Of a stretch of 64,000 nucleotides of DNA, positions 8,777 through 19,341 are shown piece after piece. The notes beneath the pieces are model-generated. The model was not told where the DNA came from. It did not search any database and worked only from the letters and a program-made list of their open reading frames with translations. A program made the position numbers and the translations under genes. The stretch is from Hyphomicrobium sp. (GTDB taxonomy: Bacteria > Pseudomonadota > Alphaproteobacteria > Rhizobiales > Hyphomicrobiaceae), in NCBI GenBank assembly GCA_017512425.1, contig JAFWGI010000016.1, forward strand, positions 558,001 through 622,000, in the 5' to 3' direction. Each line of letters begins with the position of its first letter. The stretch's first letter is position 1.

Positions 8777-10990
8777 ATGAACGCTCCAAGACTAACCGGA
8801 ATTTTCGCGCTGCCAGGCGAGACGCCGCAAGCTTCGCGCCGTTCGTTCCTGAAGATCGCAGGCGGTGCCGGAGCTGGCCTCGTGCTCGGTATGGCAATTC
8901 CGTTGCGCGGCGTATCGACAGGTGCCATTGCTGCCGCAAGTGAGACGCTGCAGCCAAACCCGTTCCTGCAGGTCGCGCCGGACAACACCGTCACCGTCAT
9001 CATCAAGCATCTCGACAAGGGCCAAGGCGCGGCGACTGGCCTTGCGACACTCGTCGCCGAAGAACTGGATGCGGACTGGTCGCAGATCAAAACCGAATTC
9101 GCGCCCGCCGATCCCGTGAAGTACAAGAACTTTGCGTTCGGCGTACAGGGCGTCGGCGGCTCGACTGGACTTTCCAATTCCTACGAGCAGTACCGCTTGG
9201 CGGGTGCCACCGCAAAAGCCATGATCGTTGCCGCGGCCGCGAAGGATTGGGGCGTTCCGGCGAACGAGATCACAGTCAAGGCCGGCGTCGTATCGCATGG
9301 CGACAAGCGCGCAACGTTCGGCGACTTGGCGTCGAAAGCCGCCGCCGAAAACGTGCCCGAAAAGCCCGCCCTCAAAGACTCGAAGGATTTTGTCTACATC
9401 GGCAAATCGTTCCCGCGCGTCGACGGCAAGGCAAAAACGACGGGCGCTGCAAAATTCACGATCGATCATCAGTTCGACGGCATGTTGATCGCGACGATCG
9501 CGCGTCCGCCGATGTTCGGCGCGACCGTCAAATCGTTCGACGCAAACGAGGCCGAAAAGATCAAGGGTATCGTGAAGGTCTTGCAAGTGCCGCAAGGCAT
9601 CGCCGTGCTCGCGACCAGCACGTGGGCGGCGTTGCAGGCCCAGCGCGCGATCAAGGTGACGTGGGACGACAGCAAGGCCGAGAAGCGCTCAACGAGCGAC
9701 ATCGTCGCCGCGTACAAAGCCAAGCTCGACACGCCGGGTATTTCGGCGCGCAAGGACGGCGACGTTGAAGCGGGTTTCAAATCGGCGGCTAAAGTCGTCG
9801 AAGTCGATTTTGAGTTTCCATATCTGGCCCACGCGCCGATGGAGACGATGGATTGCGTCATCAAGTATGACGGCAAGTCCGCTGAAATCTGGACCGGGTC
9901 GCAGTTGCAGACCGTCGATCACGGTACCGCGTGCGCGGTGCTGGGATTGAAGCCCGAGGCCGTCCAAATCCATACGGTTTGGGCTGGCGGATCGTTCGGC
10001 CGCCGCGCCATCGCGGATTCTCATTACGTCCGCGAGGCCTGCGAGATCGCCAAATCTTACGGCAAGCCGGTTCCGATCAAAGTGATCTGGACGCGCGAAG
10101 ACGATATCAAGGGCGGCTATTACCGCCCGATCTACGTCCACCGGATCAAGGCCGGCCTCGATAAAGATGGCAACATCGTCTCTTGGCTGCACCGTATCGT
10201 AGGTCAGTCGATCATTGCGGGGACGCCGTTCGAATCCGGCATGGTCAAGGATGGGATCGACGCGACGTCCGTCGAAGGCGCGTCAACCTTGCCCTACGCG
10301 ATCCCGAATTTGCAGGTCGAACTGCATACGGAAAAAACCGGCGTGCCGGTGTTGTGGTGGCGATCCGTCGGCGCAACGCATACGGCGCACGCAACAGAAC
10401 ACATGATCGACATTCTCGCTAAGGAATCGGGCCGCGATCCGGTCGACTTCCGCCTTGCGATGTTGGCGAAGCATCCGCGCCACGCTGGCGTATTGAAACT
10501 CGCGGCCGAAAAGGCCGGGTGGCTAAGCGGCCAGCCCCCCGACGGCAAAATGCGCGGCATAGCGGTGCACGAGAGCTTTGCATCATACGTCGCCAACGCA
10601 GCCGAGGTATCGCTGCGTGACGATGGTTCGGTCAAGGTTGAGCGCGTCGTCTGCGCCATCGATTGCGGCATCGCCGTCAATCCCGATGTGGTCATCGCGC
10701 AGGTCGAGGGCGGCCTCGGCTATGGCCTAGGCGCGGCGCTGAAAGGCGCGATCACGATGAAAGGTGGTGTCGTCGAGCAATCGAACTTCGACGACTACGA
10801 TGTGCTTCGCATTTCGGAAATGCCGAAGGTCGAAGTGTATATCGTGCCATCGGCGCAGCCGCCGACCGGCGTCGGCGAACCAGGAACGCCCGTCGTTGCG
10901 CCGGCAGTCGCCAACGCGCTGCTCGCGGGGACCAACGTGCGCACGAATGTGCTTCCAATGAACAAGCAGAAGTACAAGGGACAGTCGTAA
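8777..10990 (+). CDS. Molybdopterin-binding large subunit, xanthine dehydrogenase family (isoquinoline 1-oxidoreductase beta-like)
   Basis: Catalytic subunit of a molybdenum hydroxylase, 737 residues from the ATG at 8777. An upstream in-frame ATG at 8720 would add 19 residues, but GAGGG lies just before 8777. A twin-arginine signal [14 protein letters not shown] occurs at residues 21-34, so the folded enzyme is probably exported. The C-terminal GVGEPGTP motif carries the conserved active-site Glu (about residue 701). The family hydroxylates aldehydes or N-heterocycles using water. The 2Fe-2S and di-haem subunits are encoded directly upstream. No FAD subunit is present, consistent with electrons leaving through cytochrome c. 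XdhC and MobA-like genes at 43823-45450 could serve its maturation. Confidence 0.92.
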   Translation: MNAPRLTGIFALPGETPQASRRSFLKIAGGAGAGLVLGMAIPLRGVSTGAIAAASETLQPNPFLQVAPDNTVTVIIKHLDKGQGAATGLATLVAEELDADWSQIKTEFAPADPVKYKNFAFGVQGVGGSTGLSNSYEQYRLAGATAKAMIVAAAAKDWGVPANEITVKAGVVSHGDKRATFGDLASKAAAENVPEKPALKDSKDFVYIGKSFPRVDGKAKTTGAAKFTIDHQFDGMLIATIARPPMFGATVKSFDANEAEKIKGIVKVLQVPQGIAVLATSTWAALQAQRAIKVTWDDSKAEKRSTSDIVAAYKAKLDTPGISARKDGDVEAGFKSAAKVVEVDFEFPYLAHAPMETMDCVIKYDGKSAEIWTGSQLQTVDHGTACAVLGLKPEAVQIHTVWAGGSFGRRAIADSHYVREACEIAKSYGKPVPIKVIWTREDDIKGGYYRPIYVHRIKAGLDKDGNIVSWLHRIVGQSIIAGTPFESGMVKDGIDATSVEGASTLPYAIPNLQVELHTEKTGVPVLWWRSVGATHTAHATEHMIDILAKESGRDPVDFRLAMLAKHPRHAGVLKLAAEKAGWLSGQPPDGKMRGIAVHESFASYVANAAEVSLRDDGSVKVERVVCAIDCGIAVNPDVVIAQVEGGLGYGLGAALKGAITMKGGVVEQSNFDDYDVLRISEMPKVEVYIVPSAQPPTGVGEPGTPVVAPAVANALLAGTNVRTNVLPMNKQKYKGQS

Positions 10991-10995
10991 GTGAA

Positions 10996-11102
10996 TTCCC
11001 TCTCCCCGAGGGGCGAGGGTCAGGGTGAGGGGGCAGTTAGGCGCGGACCAAATCCACCCCCTCATCCGGCCTTCGGCCACCTTCTCCCCAAGGGGAGAAG
11101 GA
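10996..11102. repeat. Pair of REP-like GC-rich palindromic elements
   Basis: Two adjacent palindrome-rich units. The first is CCCTCTCCCCGAGGGGCGAG plus a GGGTCAGGGTGAGGGGG tail (about 10998-11033). The second is CCCCCTCATCCGGCCTTCGG followed by CCACCTTCTCCCCAAGGGGAGAAGG (about 11056-11102). Both kinds are familiar as dispersed intergenic repeats in rhizobia and relatives. They lie between two convergent genes and may also act as a transcription barrier. Confidence 0.75.
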
Positions 11103-11108
11103 AGTCCG

Positions 11109-11858
11109 CTAAATGCACCGGCCGCCGTCGACTTCGATGGCGACGCCGGTGATAAAGCTGCTCGCCGGGTCGGCAAGGAACAATGCCGCATTGGCGATGT
11201 CGGACGGCTTCGAAAAACGGCCGAGCGGGATGCCGCCGACGAACTTGGCGCGATTTTCGGGCGTGTCAGGCATACCCATGAACTGCTCGATCATTCCGGT
11301 TTCGCCGATGACGGGATTGATCGCATTCACGCGAATGTTTTTGGACGCCAGTTCCGCCGCCATCGACTTCGTCAGAATGACAGCCGCGCCTTTCGATCCG
11401 TTGTACCAGGTGAGCCCCGGACGCGGACGCACACCGGCTGTCGACGCCGTATTGATGATCACGCCACCGCCGCGCTTTTCCATTTCCGGCACGGCCGCAA
11501 GTGTCGCGAGATAGATCGATTTTACATTGACCGCATAGATGCGATCGAAGTCGTCTTCCGACACCGTCATCAGCGACTGGTTCTTGTGCGTATAGCCTGC
11601 GTTGTTGACGAGAATATCGAGACCGCCGAACGAAGCGACGGTATGCGCGACCATCGCCTCGACGTCGGTGCGTTTGGTAACGTCGCAATGGCATGCCAAC
11701 GCGTGCTCGCCGATAGCGCGCGCAACATCAGCAGCACCGTCGCCGTTGAGGTCGGCGATGACAACCTTCGCGCCTTCAGCAGCGAAAAGCTCGGCAATGC
11801 CGCGCCCAAAGCCGGACGCCGCTCCGGTAACGACTGCGACTTTATCTTTGAGGCGCAT
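11109..11858 (-). CDS. Short-chain dehydrogenase/reductase (classical SDR)
   Basis: NAD(P)-dependent oxidoreductase of 249 residues from the ATG at 11858; the open frame begins at 11873 but MRLKDKVAVVTG is the usual SDR start. The cofactor motif is TGAASGFG (11-18), with NNAG at 85-88, catalytic Ser near 139, and Tyr152 and Lys156 in WYNGSKG. The acidic residue after the second strand (VIADLN) suggests NAD rather than NADP. The C-terminal GVAIEVDGGRCI is typical of 3-oxoacyl-ACP reductase/glucose dehydrogenase-like SDRs. The substrate is unknown. It follows pheA by about 11 bases on the same strand, but there is no obvious pathway link. Confidence 0.88.
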   Translation of the reverse strand: MRLKDKVAVVTGAASGFGRGIAELFAAEGAKVVIADLNGDGAADVARAIGEHALACHCDVTKRTDVEAMVAHTVASFGGLDILVNNAGYTHKNQSLMTVSEDDFDRIYAVNVKSIYLATLAAVPEMEKRGGGVIINTASTAGVRPRPGLTWYNGSKGAAVILTKSMAAELASKNIRVNAINPVIGETGMIEQFMGMPDTPENRAKFVGGIPLGRFSKPSDIANAALFLADPASSFITGVAIEVDGGRCI

Positions 11859-11869
11859 CGGGGCCGCCC

Positions 11870-12766
11870 TCACATCTGAGAGCCGACGGATGCAAGCTCG
11901 GCAGCTTCCTTGCGATACGCACTCGCAGGGTACGTGCCGAGCACTTTGACCTCGGTCGAGAAGAACGACAACTCACGCATGGCAAGCTGTACGAGGTGTT
12001 CTTTCAAGTGCCCCTCAATGTCGGCGAAAAACATCGTCGCGTTGAAAGTGCCTTCGGTCTGGTAGCTTTCGAGCTTCGTCATATTGACGCCGTTGGTCGC
12101 GAACCCGCCGAGTGCCTTGTAGAGCGCTGCCGGAATGTTGCGGACGCGGAAAATGAAGGTCGTGATGACCGGGCCTTGATCGGCTTCCGCATCATCCGGC
12201 TCGGACGCAAGAACCACGAAGCGCGTCGTGTTGTGCGTCTCGTCCTCCATGTCGCTTTTGAGGATGTCGAGGCCGTAGATTTCGGCTGCGAGCCGCGAAG
12301 CGATCGCGGCCGTCTTCATGTCGTCCATCTCAGAGACCAGGCGTGCCGAGCCTGCGGTGTCCGCTTCCGGCACCGGCGCAATGCCAAGCTTGCGCAACGT
12401 ATTGCGGCACTGGCCAAGCGCCTGCGTATGACTCATGACGCGCTTGATCTCGGAAAGTTGCGCGCCCTTTTTCGCCATCAATTGGTGGCGCACGCGAAGG
12501 AAGTGCTCGGCAACAATGTAAAGATCGGCGTCGGGCAAGAGATGATGGATATCTGCAACGCGACCCGCAACCGAGTTCTCGATCGGGATCATGGCGTACT
12601 CGGCGTCGCCCGCCTTGACAGCGGCAAGCGCATCTTCAAACGTCGGATAAGCGACAGCCTCGCCATTCGGAAACGCTTCGCGCGCAGCGAGGTGCGAGTT
12701 CGCACCCGGCTCGCCTTGGTATGCAATTTTTCCGGTGACGGTCTCGGGGCGCAGGGCCTGCGGCAT
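11870..12766 (-). CDS. pheA: Prephenate dehydratase
   Basis: Converts prephenate to phenylpyruvate, the committed step to phenylalanine. 298 residues. The catalytic domain starts KIAYQGEPGANSHLAA and ends with the signature THNTTRF (177-183), whose Thr is catalytic. The ACT regulatory domain follows (about 203-285) with GGFATNGVNMTKLESY, where phenylalanine usually binds and inhibits. There is no chorismate mutase domain, as expected for this lineage. It lies 62 bases downstream of kdsB on the same strand and slightly overlaps the longest possible frame of the SDR gene. Confidence 0.96.
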   Translation of the reverse strand: MPQALRPETVTGKIAYQGEPGANSHLAAREAFPNGEAVAYPTFEDALAAVKAGDAEYAMIPIENSVAGRVADIHHLLPDADLYIVAEHFLRVRHQLMAKKGAQLSEIKRVMSHTQALGQCRNTLRKLGIAPVPEADTAGSARLVSEMDDMKTAAIASRLAAEIYGLDILKSDMEDETHNTTRFVVLASEPDDAEADQGPVITTFIFRVRNIPAALYKALGGFATNGVNMTKLESYQTEGTFNATMFFADIEGHLKEHLVQLAMRELSFFSTEVKVLGTYPASAYRKEAAELASVGSQM

Positions 12767-12828
12767 GACTTCGGGATTCTCTTGGTTGTGGCGTGACGAC
12801 GAGCAGATGGGAATTCGTGGCGGACGAC

Positions 12829-13578
12829 TTATGCGCTGAGCACCTGCCGGGCACGCTCAAGATCGGCGGGAGTATCGACACCGAGCGGAACGGTGTCAAC
12901 GACAGCGACGTCGATGCGCAGACCGTCTTCGAGCGCGCGCAATTGCTCAAGCTTTTCGCGCATTTCAAGTGGTGACGGCTTTAACGATACGAAGCGCGCG
13001 AGGCTGGCGCGGCGGTAAGCATAGATGCCGATGTGATGGTAAAGCGGTCCCTCGCCCGAGGGTGCGGTCGCGCGTGTGAAGTACAGCGCGCGCAGACGCG
13101 CGTCGGCGATTGGGGTGCCGACAACTTTGACGACGTTCGGATTGGTCCGCTCATCCGCGTCGCGGATTTCTGCGGCGAGCGTGGCGATGTCGGCCGGACC
13201 ATCGAGAAGCGGCGCGACGCAAGCGCTGACCAGTGACGGATCGAGCGTCGGCAGATCGCCCTGCAGGTTGACGATGATGCCGGCTTGACCGGATGGATCT
13301 TTCGCGGTGACAGCTTCCCAGACGCGATCCGAGCCGGATGCATGATCGGCGCGCGTCATGACGGCATCGCCGCCCGCCGCGCGGACGGCATCGGCGATTT
13401 CGGCCGAGTCGGTTGCGACGATAACGTCGCCGGAGTTCGCTGCGACAGCACGCCGCCAGACGTGCACGATCATCGGCACGCCGTGAATATCAGCCAACGG
13501 CTTACCCGGCAGGCGCGTCGCCTGCATCCGCGCGGGTATGACAATCAAAGTTTTCAGCGGCAAAGTTTTCGGCGGCAC
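12829..13578 (-). CDS. kdsB: 3-deoxy-manno-octulosonate cytidylyltransferase
   Basis: Makes CMP-Kdo for lipopolysaccharide core synthesis. The recognisable protein begins [20 protein letters not shown], with the nucleotide-binding motif, and includes VVATDS-like and NLQGDLP motifs and the H-rich [13 protein letters not shown] segment. The open frame runs back to 13734, but the first 50 residues are not family sequence and reach into the divergent cytochrome gene. I place the start at GTG 13578 (249 residues), with low certainty since no strong ribosome site is visible. Nearby TTG codons are alternatives. It is transcribed away from the CycM-like gene and towards pheA. Confidence 0.92.
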   Translation of the reverse strand: MPPKTLPLKTLIVIPARMQATRLPGKPLADIHGVPMIVHVWRRAVAANSGDVIVATDSAEIADAVRAAGGDAVMTRADHASGSDRVWEAVTAKDPSGQAGIIVNLQGDLPTLDPSLVSACVAPLLDGPADIATLAAEIRDADERTNPNVVKVVGTPIADARLRALYFTRATAPSGEGPLYHHIGIYAYRRASLARFVSLKPSPLEMREKLEQLRALEDGLRIDVAVVDTVPLGVDTPADLERARQVLSA

Positions 13579-13733
13579 GGCTCGGGCTTTCTGATCAGCA
13601 GCAGATCGGTGACAAACTGTCTCGCACGTCTGCCTGTAAAACGGCGCTTTGTAGCCTTGCAAGGGAAATGCGAGCTTATATACCCAAGCGGTGGCCGTTT
13701 CGCCCCGAGAGGCACGCTGATAAGGGTATCGCA

Positions 13734-14315
13734 ATGGACAGTTTCGAAATGACCAAAATCGCTGGCGCGGTGCTGTCCGCGCTGCTGCTGATCGTTGGTA
13801 CTAAGACGTTCATCGAATCGACATCGCACCGTAAGCTCGCGACGCCGGGTTACGAGTTGCCTGCCGCGGCAGAACCGGCAGCTGTTGCAGGCGCTGAAGG
13901 CGCCGCAGCGGAAGGCGCCGCTGCAGAAGGCGCCGCCCCTGCCGGCGGCGACATCGGCCCCGATGCGGTCGCTCTGCTGCCAAAAGCGAGCGCCGAGAAC
14001 GGCAAAGCAATTTTCGCGAAATGCAAATCCTGCCACACGGCCGACAAGGGCAAGCCGAACGGCGTCGGCCCGAACCTCTTCGGCGTCGTCAATCGCGCAA
14101 AGGCCAAGGCGGATGGCTTCAAGTATTCCGAAGCCATGGTTGCTAAGTCCGGTGAATGGACCTTTGAGAACCTTTCCCACTTCATTGCCGACCCGAAATC
14201 TTACGTTGCAGGCACAAAGATGGTGTTCAAAGGCCTGCCGGCCGCTGCTGAACGGGCCGATTTAATCGCCTATCTGGCGACATTGGCAGACACGCCGGTT
14301 CCGCTGCCTAAATGA
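13734..14315 (+). CDS. Membrane-anchored cytochrome c, CycM-like
   Basis: Electron carrier fixed to the periplasmic face of the inner membrane by an N-terminal helix (about 8-25). 193 residues. After the anchor comes a low-complexity linker with repeated EGAAAEGAA units (55-68), then a class I cytochrome c domain with haem site CKSCH (97-101) and the distal Met163 in GTKMVFKG. Similar proteins feed terminal oxidases in rhizobia. ATG 13734 is chosen because an AGGG lies just before it; the frame extends to 13668 but that part is not protein-like. It is divergent from kdsB and followed by a strong terminator. Confidence 0.9.
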   Translation: MDSFEMTKIAGAVLSALLLIVGTKTFIESTSHRKLATPGYELPAAAEPAAVAGAEGAAAEGAAAEGAAPAGGDIGPDAVALLPKASAENGKAIFAKCKSCHTADKGKPNGVGPNLFGVVNRAKAKADGFKYSEAMVAKSGEWTFENLSHFIADPKSYVAGTKMVFKGLPAAAERADLIAYLATLADTPVPLPK

Positions 14316-14349
14316 CAGCAAGTTAACTCGCTCAAGGTGCTGATTTTTG

Positions 14350-14382
14350 CGACCCTGCCGGCCGTCCGGCGGGGTCGTTTTC
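14350..14382 (+). terminator. Rho-independent terminator after the CycM-like gene
   Basis: A 12-base stem CGACCCTGCCGG / CCGGCGGGGTCG (one G-T pair) with a four-base loop, followed by TTTTC. It ends the cytochrome transcript and isolates the yej operon. Confidence 0.85.
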
Positions 14383-14475
14383 ATTCCGGCCGGCAAAAGA
14401 TATCCCCCCGTCCCGCAGCGGTGTTAGGCTGCTTCCGTGAGGACGCGAGACTGACGTGATCGACAAAGGATGCGC

Positions 14476-16344
14476 ATGACGATGGCAGGACATGGACTGA
14501 AAACCCGGATCGCGGCGATCACCGCACTGGTATTATCGTCCTTAACCACATCGGCGTTCGCAGCCGACCCCGTTTGCCATCATGCGCTGTCGCTGATCGG
14601 CGCGGCCAAGATGCCGGCGGATTTTAAGCACTTCGATTGGGTCAATCCCGACGCGCCGAAAGGCGGAACCGTACGCCAATACGCGGACGGCACGTTCGAC
14701 ACGCTGAATGCGTTTTCAGACAAGGGCGTCAAAGCTGCCGGCCTCGGCATGACGTCCGACACGTTGATGGCCGACAGCCCCGATGAGCCGTCGACGAACT
14801 ACGGCCTGATCGCGGAATGCGTCAGCTATCCGGACGATATTTCTGCCGCGACCTTCAAATTGCGCCCTGAAGCCAAATTCCACGACGGTTCGCCGATCAC
14901 GCCCGAAGACGTCGTCTTCTCAATGAACGAGATCAAACGCGTCAATGCGATGTACGCGTACTACTACAAGAACGTCATCAAGGCCGAAAAGACCGGCGAC
15001 CACGAGGTGACGTTCACCTTCGACAGCAAGAACAATCGCGAGCTGCCGATGATCGTCGGCCAGCTGTCAGTCGTCTCAAAAGCCTACTGGGAAGGCACAG
15101 GCGCCAACGGCGAAAAGCGCGACCTCTCCAAGACGACGGTTGAAGTTCCGCTTGGCAACGGCGCCTACAAAATCAAGTCGTTCGAAACCAGCCGCAAGAT
15201 TTCCTACGAGCGCGTGCCCGACTACTGGGCGAAAGACCTGCCGGTGATGCGCGGCCAATACAATATCGACAACATCGAGTTGACCTACTACCGCGATCGC
15301 ACGCCGGCGTTCGAAGATTTCAAGGCTGGCCGCCTCGATTTCTGGGTGGAAAACCAGGCCGGCGCCTGGGCGACAAAATACGACTTTGACGCGCTGAAAA
15401 ACGGTCTCGTCAAAAAGGAAGCGCTGCCCGTCAAGCGCGTCGCGCCGCTGCAGGCGTTCGTGTTCAATCTCCGGCGCAAGCAGTTCCAGGATGCGCGCGT
15501 GCGGCAAGCGTTCAATCTGCTGTTCAACTTCGAAGAGTCGAACAAGAAGCTTTTCTACGATCTTTATGTCCGCGTCGGCAGCTTTTTCGAGAACTCGGAG
15601 CTTGCCGCAAAGGGGCTACCCGAGGGCCAGGAGCTTGCGATCCTGAACGAGGTCAAGGACGGCGTTCCGCCGGAAGTCTTTACGACCGAGTGGAAAAATC
15701 CATCGAACGCGGCGCAGGGCGATTATCGCAAGAACCAGCAGGCGGCGATGAAGCTGTTCAACGCCGCGGGCTGGACGCTAGGCTCGGATCGCGTTCTGAA
15801 AAACGCCGCGGGCGAAGCGTTCGTCACCGAATTTTTGATCGATGGCGATACGTTCGAGCGGATCATTCTGCCGTACGTCAAAGATCTTGAAACGCTGGGC
15901 ATCAAGGCGAGCGTACGCGTCGTCGATTCCTCGCAGTACAAGCAGCGCGAAGACCGGCGCGACTTCGACATTATCGTCGACAATTTCGCGCAATCGGAAT
16001 CTCCCGGCAACGAACAGCGCCAATTCTGGGGATCGGAATCAGCCGACAAGGACGCCAGCCGCAATACGGCCGGCATCAAAAACCCCGCGATCGACAAGCT
16101 GATTGATAAAATCGTCTTTGCGAAGGATCGCGCCGAACTGGTCGCCGCAACGCGCGCGCTCGATCGCGTTCTGCTGTGGAATTTTTACGTCGTGCCGCAA
16201 TGGCACTACCCATTTGAACGCTTCGCGTACTGGGACATATTCGGCCGTCCCGCAAAGCTGCCGTCGCAAACATCAGCGCCCATTCAGGTCTGGTGGATCG
16301 ATGAGGGCAAGGCCAAGATGACGGACGCCGCACGCAAAAGATGA
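14476..16344 (+). CDS. ABC transporter substrate-binding protein, family 5, YejA-like (first of a tandem pair)
   Basis: Periplasmic peptide-binding protein, about 622 residues. The ribosome site AAAGGA (14465-14470) sits five bases before ATG 14476; the longer frame would start at 14470, inside that site. A signal peptide ends near SAFAAD. The mature part has the SBP_bac_5 layout, including [13 protein letters not shown] near the N-terminus, [30 protein letters not shown] and a late region with QFWGSES. In enteric bacteria the Yej system imports microcin C and oligopeptides. Its stop overlaps the start of a second, related binding protein by four bases (ATGA), so the two are translationally coupled. 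Confidence 0.92.
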   Translation: MTMAGHGLKTRIAAITALVLSSLTTSAFAADPVCHHALSLIGAAKMPADFKHFDWVNPDAPKGGTVRQYADGTFDTLNAFSDKGVKAAGLGMTSDTLMADSPDEPSTNYGLIAECVSYPDDISAATFKLRPEAKFHDGSPITPEDVVFSMNEIKRVNAMYAYYYKNVIKAEKTGDHEVTFTFDSKNNRELPMIVGQLSVVSKAYWEGTGANGEKRDLSKTTVEVPLGNGAYKIKSFETSRKISYERVPDYWAKDLPVMRGQYNIDNIELTYYRDRTPAFEDFKAGRLDFWVENQAGAWATKYDFDALKNGLVKKEALPVKRVAPLQAFVFNLRRKQFQDARVRQAFNLLFNFEESNKKLFYDLYVRVGSFFENSELAAKGLPEGQELAILNEVKDGVPPEVFTTEWKNPSNAAQGDYRKNQQAAMKLFNAAGWTLGSDRVLKNAAGEAFVTEFLIDGDTFERIILPYVKDLETLGIKASVRVVDSSQYKQREDRRDFDIIVDNFAQSESPGNEQRQFWGSESADKDASRNTAGIKNPAIDKLIDKIVFAKDRAELVAATRALDRVLLWNFYVVPQWHYPFERFAYWDIFGRPAKLPSQTSAPIQVWWIDEGKAKMTDAARKR

Positions 16345-18221
16345 CGGCAAAGAGAGAGCTGCAACGCATGATCCGGTGGACCGCCGCACTTTTCCTCAGC
16401 ATGGCCGTGCTCACCGGTGGTGTTAGCGCGGAGCCGCGGCACGGCCTATCGGTATTTGGAGAGCTGAAGTACCCGGCCGACTTCAAGCACTTCGACTACG
16501 TCAATCCCGACGCGCCGAAAGGCGGCCGCCTCGTGACAATGGGCACGAGCGGCGCCAGCACCTTCGATAGCTTCAACGACTACATTCTGAAGGGCGACGC
16601 GGCGCACGGCCTTGAGTATCTGTTCGACAGCCTGATGGTCCGCGCGCAGGATGAGCCGGATGCCGTTTATGGGTTGATCGCAGAGACGGCCGAAGTTGCG
16701 GGCGACCACCTTTCGGCTACGTTTAAGCTGCGCCCCGAAGCGAAGTTTGCCGACGGCACACCGGTGACTGCCGACGATGTCGTATTTTCGTTTACGACCC
16801 TCAAAGAAAAAGGCAGGCCGGAATACAAACTGACTTTGCGCGACGTGGTCAAAGCGGAAGCCATCGACCCGGCGACGGTGCGCTACACGTTCCAGGGCGA
16901 GCTTATTCGCGACCTGCCGCTTGTGGTCGCGACGTTGCCGGTTCTGTCGAAAGCCTATTACGCAAAGGAAAATTTCGAGGAGACGACGCTCAAGCCGCCA
17001 CTCGGCTCCGGTCCGTATGCGATTAAGGATTTCAGACCCGGGACGTACGTCGCCTATAAGCGCCGCGAGGACTATTGGGCGAAAGATTTGCCCGTCAACC
17101 GCGGCCGCTTCAACTTCGACGAGTTGCGCTACGACTATTACCGCGACCGCAACGTCGAACTCGAAGCAATCAAATCGGGCCAACTCGATCTGCGCGAAGA
17201 GTTCACAAGCGTGAATTGGGCGACGGGCTACGATATTCCAGCCGTACGCGCAGGCCGCCTGATCAAAGACACACTACCCGACGCACGCCCGTCAGGTGCG
17301 CAAGGCTATTTCCTCAATACGCGGCGCGACAAGTTCAAGGACGTGCGCGTACGCGAAGCGCTCGATCTCGCATTCGATTTCGAATGGTCGAACAAGAAGC
17401 TGTTCTACGGATTGTATAAGCGCACGGCGAGTTTCTTCGAAAACTCAGACATGATGGCGACCGGCAAGCCATCGGCCGAAGAGCTGGCCTTGCTCGAATC
17501 TTTCAAAGATAAGCTGCCGCCGGCGGTTTTCGATGAGCCGTACGTGCCACCCGTATCCGACGCCAGCGGCAACAACCGCGACAATCTCAAAAAGGCGCGC
17601 GAGTTGCTCATAGCTGCCGGATGGACGCCGGGCAACGATCGCTTTCTGCGCAACGCCAAAGGCGAGACGCTCGACATCGAATTCTTGATGTTCGAACCGA
17701 TGTTCGAGCGCATCACCGGACCATACTCCGAGAATCTGAAGCGCATCGGCATCAACGCGACGCTGCGCATGGTCGATCCGGCGCAATACGAGCGGCGCAT
17801 GAAATCGTTTGATTTCGATTCTTCGGTTCAGCGTTACGCGCTGCGTTTGACGCCGGGCATAGAGCTGAGAAGCTTCTGGGGTTCGGAGGCCGCGAAAATC
17901 GATGGATCGTTCAACCTCGCGGGCATCGCCGATCCGGTCGTCGACGCGCTGGCCGACAAGGTGATGGCTGCAAAATCGCGCACCGAACTCGTGACGGCGA
18001 CGCGGGCGATCGACCGCGTGCTGCGCGCCGGACACTATTGGGTGCCGCATTGGTACAAGGCCTCGCACACCATCGCATTCTGGAATAAATTCTCGCGCCC
18101 GGCGAAGAAGCCACCCTATGATCCGGGCATCATCGATACTTGGTGGTATGACGCCGCCAAGGCCGAGGCGCTTGGCGCGCGACAGACGCCGGCGAACACG
18201 CAAGGAGCAGCGCAGCCCTGA
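16341..18221 (+). CDS. ABC transporter substrate-binding protein, family 5, YejA-like (second of a tandem pair)
   Basis: 626 residues from ATG 16341, which overlaps the previous stop. An ATG at 16368, starting [18 protein letters not shown], would give a more normal signal peptide. The protein shares clear motifs with its neighbour: [47 protein letters not shown] and SFWGSEA. The pair therefore arose by duplication, but the rest has diverged well. It probably binds a different peptide or ligand range and delivers it to the same YejB-YejE-YejF channel. The yejB start overlaps its stop by one base. Confidence 0.92.
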   Translation: MTAKRELQRMIRWTAALFLSMAVLTGGVSAEPRHGLSVFGELKYPADFKHFDYVNPDAPKGGRLVTMGTSGASTFDSFNDYILKGDAAHGLEYLFDSLMVRAQDEPDAVYGLIAETAEVAGDHLSATFKLRPEAKFADGTPVTADDVVFSFTTLKEKGRPEYKLTLRDVVKAEAIDPATVRYTFQGELIRDLPLVVATLPVLSKAYYAKENFEETTLKPPLGSGPYAIKDFRPGTYVAYKRREDYWAKDLPVNRGRFNFDELRYDYYRDRNVELEAIKSGQLDLREEFTSVNWATGYDIPAVRAGRLIKDTLPDARPSGAQGYFLNTRRDKFKDVRVREALDLAFDFEWSNKKLFYGLYKRTASFFENSDMMATGKPSAEELALLESFKDKLPPAVFDEPYVPPVSDASGNNRDNLKKARELLIAAGWTPGNDRFLRNAKGETLDIEFLMFEPMFERITGPYSENLKRIGINATLRMVDPAQYERRMKSFDFDSSVQRYALRLTPGIELRSFWGSEAAKIDGSFNLAGIADPVVDALADKVMAAKSRTELVTATRAIDRVLRAGHYWVPHWYKASHTIAFWNKFSRPAKKPPYDPGIIDTWWYDAAKAEALGARQTPANTQGAAQP

Positions 18222-19339
18222 TGGCCACCTATCTGCTGAAGCGATTGCTGCTCGTCTTCCCAACGCTGTTCGGCATCATGCTGTTTTCGTTCGTTATCAT
18301 TCAATTCGCGCCCGGCGGCCCCGTGGAGCGCATGATTGCGCAGCTGATGGGGAATGATTCCTCGATCATCAATCGCATGGGCGGCGGCGGCGGCGACGGC
18401 ATGTCGGGCGGTGCGAGCGCGCAGCTCGGCCAAGGCGCGGCGGATTCCGTTGCATCGAAGTATCGTGGTGCGCAAGGGCTCGATCCCGAGTTCATCAAAA
18501 GCCTCGAAAAGCAGTTCGGCTTCGACAAGCCGGCGCACGAGCGCTTTTTCCTGATGATGAAGAATTATCTGACGTTCGACTTCGGCAAGAGTTATTTCCG
18601 CGACGTCTCGGTTCTGGACCTGATCAAGGAGAAGCTGCCCGTCTCGATTTCGCTCGGGCTTTGGATGACGCTGCTGACGTATCTGATTTCGATCCCGCTC
18701 GGTATTCGCAAGGCGGTGAATGACGGCACGCCGTTCGATAGCTGGACGAGTGCCGTTCTCGTCGTCGGCTATGCGATCCCAGGATTCCTATTTGCGGTTC
18801 TATTGCTGATCCTGTTCGCGGGATCGTCGTTCTTCCAGTGGTTCCCGTCGCGCGGTCTGTTCTCGGATAATTTCGATCAACTCTCCTGGTTCGGAAAGAT
18901 CACCGACTACCTCTGGCATTTGACGCTGCCGCTGATCGCGATGGCGATCGGATCGTTCACGGCGATGACGTTTCTGACCAAAAACTCGTTTCTGGACGAA
19001 ATCCGCAAGCAGTACGTGGTTGCAGCGCGCGCCAAGGGCTTGAATGAAAATCAGGTGCTCTACGGCCACGTCTTCCGCAACGCGATGCTGCTGATCATTG
19101 CAGGCTTTCCAGCGGCATTCATCAGCGCGTTCTTCTCAGGCGCACTGCTCATCGAGACGATCTTCTCTCTCGATGGACTGGGTCTGCTGGCATTTGAAAG
19201 CATCGAAAAGCGCGACTATCCGGTGGTCTTTGCGTCGCTCTATATTTTCTCTCTTGTCGGACTGATCGTCGGCATCATCAGCGACTACGTTTATACGCTC
19301 GTCGATCCGCGCATCGACTTCGAGACGCGGGAGGTATGA
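18221..19339 (+). CDS. yejB: ABC peptide transporter permease YejB
   Basis: Inner-membrane channel subunit of 372 residues. The N-terminus [19 protein letters not shown] is typical of DppB/OppB-type permeases. It has the permease motif around [24 protein letters not shown], the coupling helix that touches the ATPase. An inserted region (about 44-80) is rich in glycine ([12 protein letters not shown]), which is usual in YejB. It overlaps the preceding binding-protein stop by one base and yejE by a few bases. AAGGAG lies 13 bases before the start, a long spacing, so translational coupling probably matters. Confidence 0.94.
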   Translation: MATYLLKRLLLVFPTLFGIMLFSFVIIQFAPGGPVERMIAQLMGNDSSIINRMGGGGGDGMSGGASAQLGQGAADSVASKYRGAQGLDPEFIKSLEKQFGFDKPAHERFFLMMKNYLTFDFGKSYFRDVSVLDLIKEKLPVSISLGLWMTLLTYLISIPLGIRKAVNDGTPFDSWTSAVLVVGYAIPGFLFAVLLLILFAGSSFFQWFPSRGLFSDNFDQLSWFGKITDYLWHLTLPLIAMAIGSFTAMTFLTKNSFLDEIRKQYVVAARAKGLNENQVLYGHVFRNAMLLIIAGFPAAFISAFFSGALLIETIFSLDGLGLLAFESIEKRDYPVVFASLYIFSLVGLIVGIISDYVYTLVDPRIDFETREV

Positions 19340-19341
19340 CG

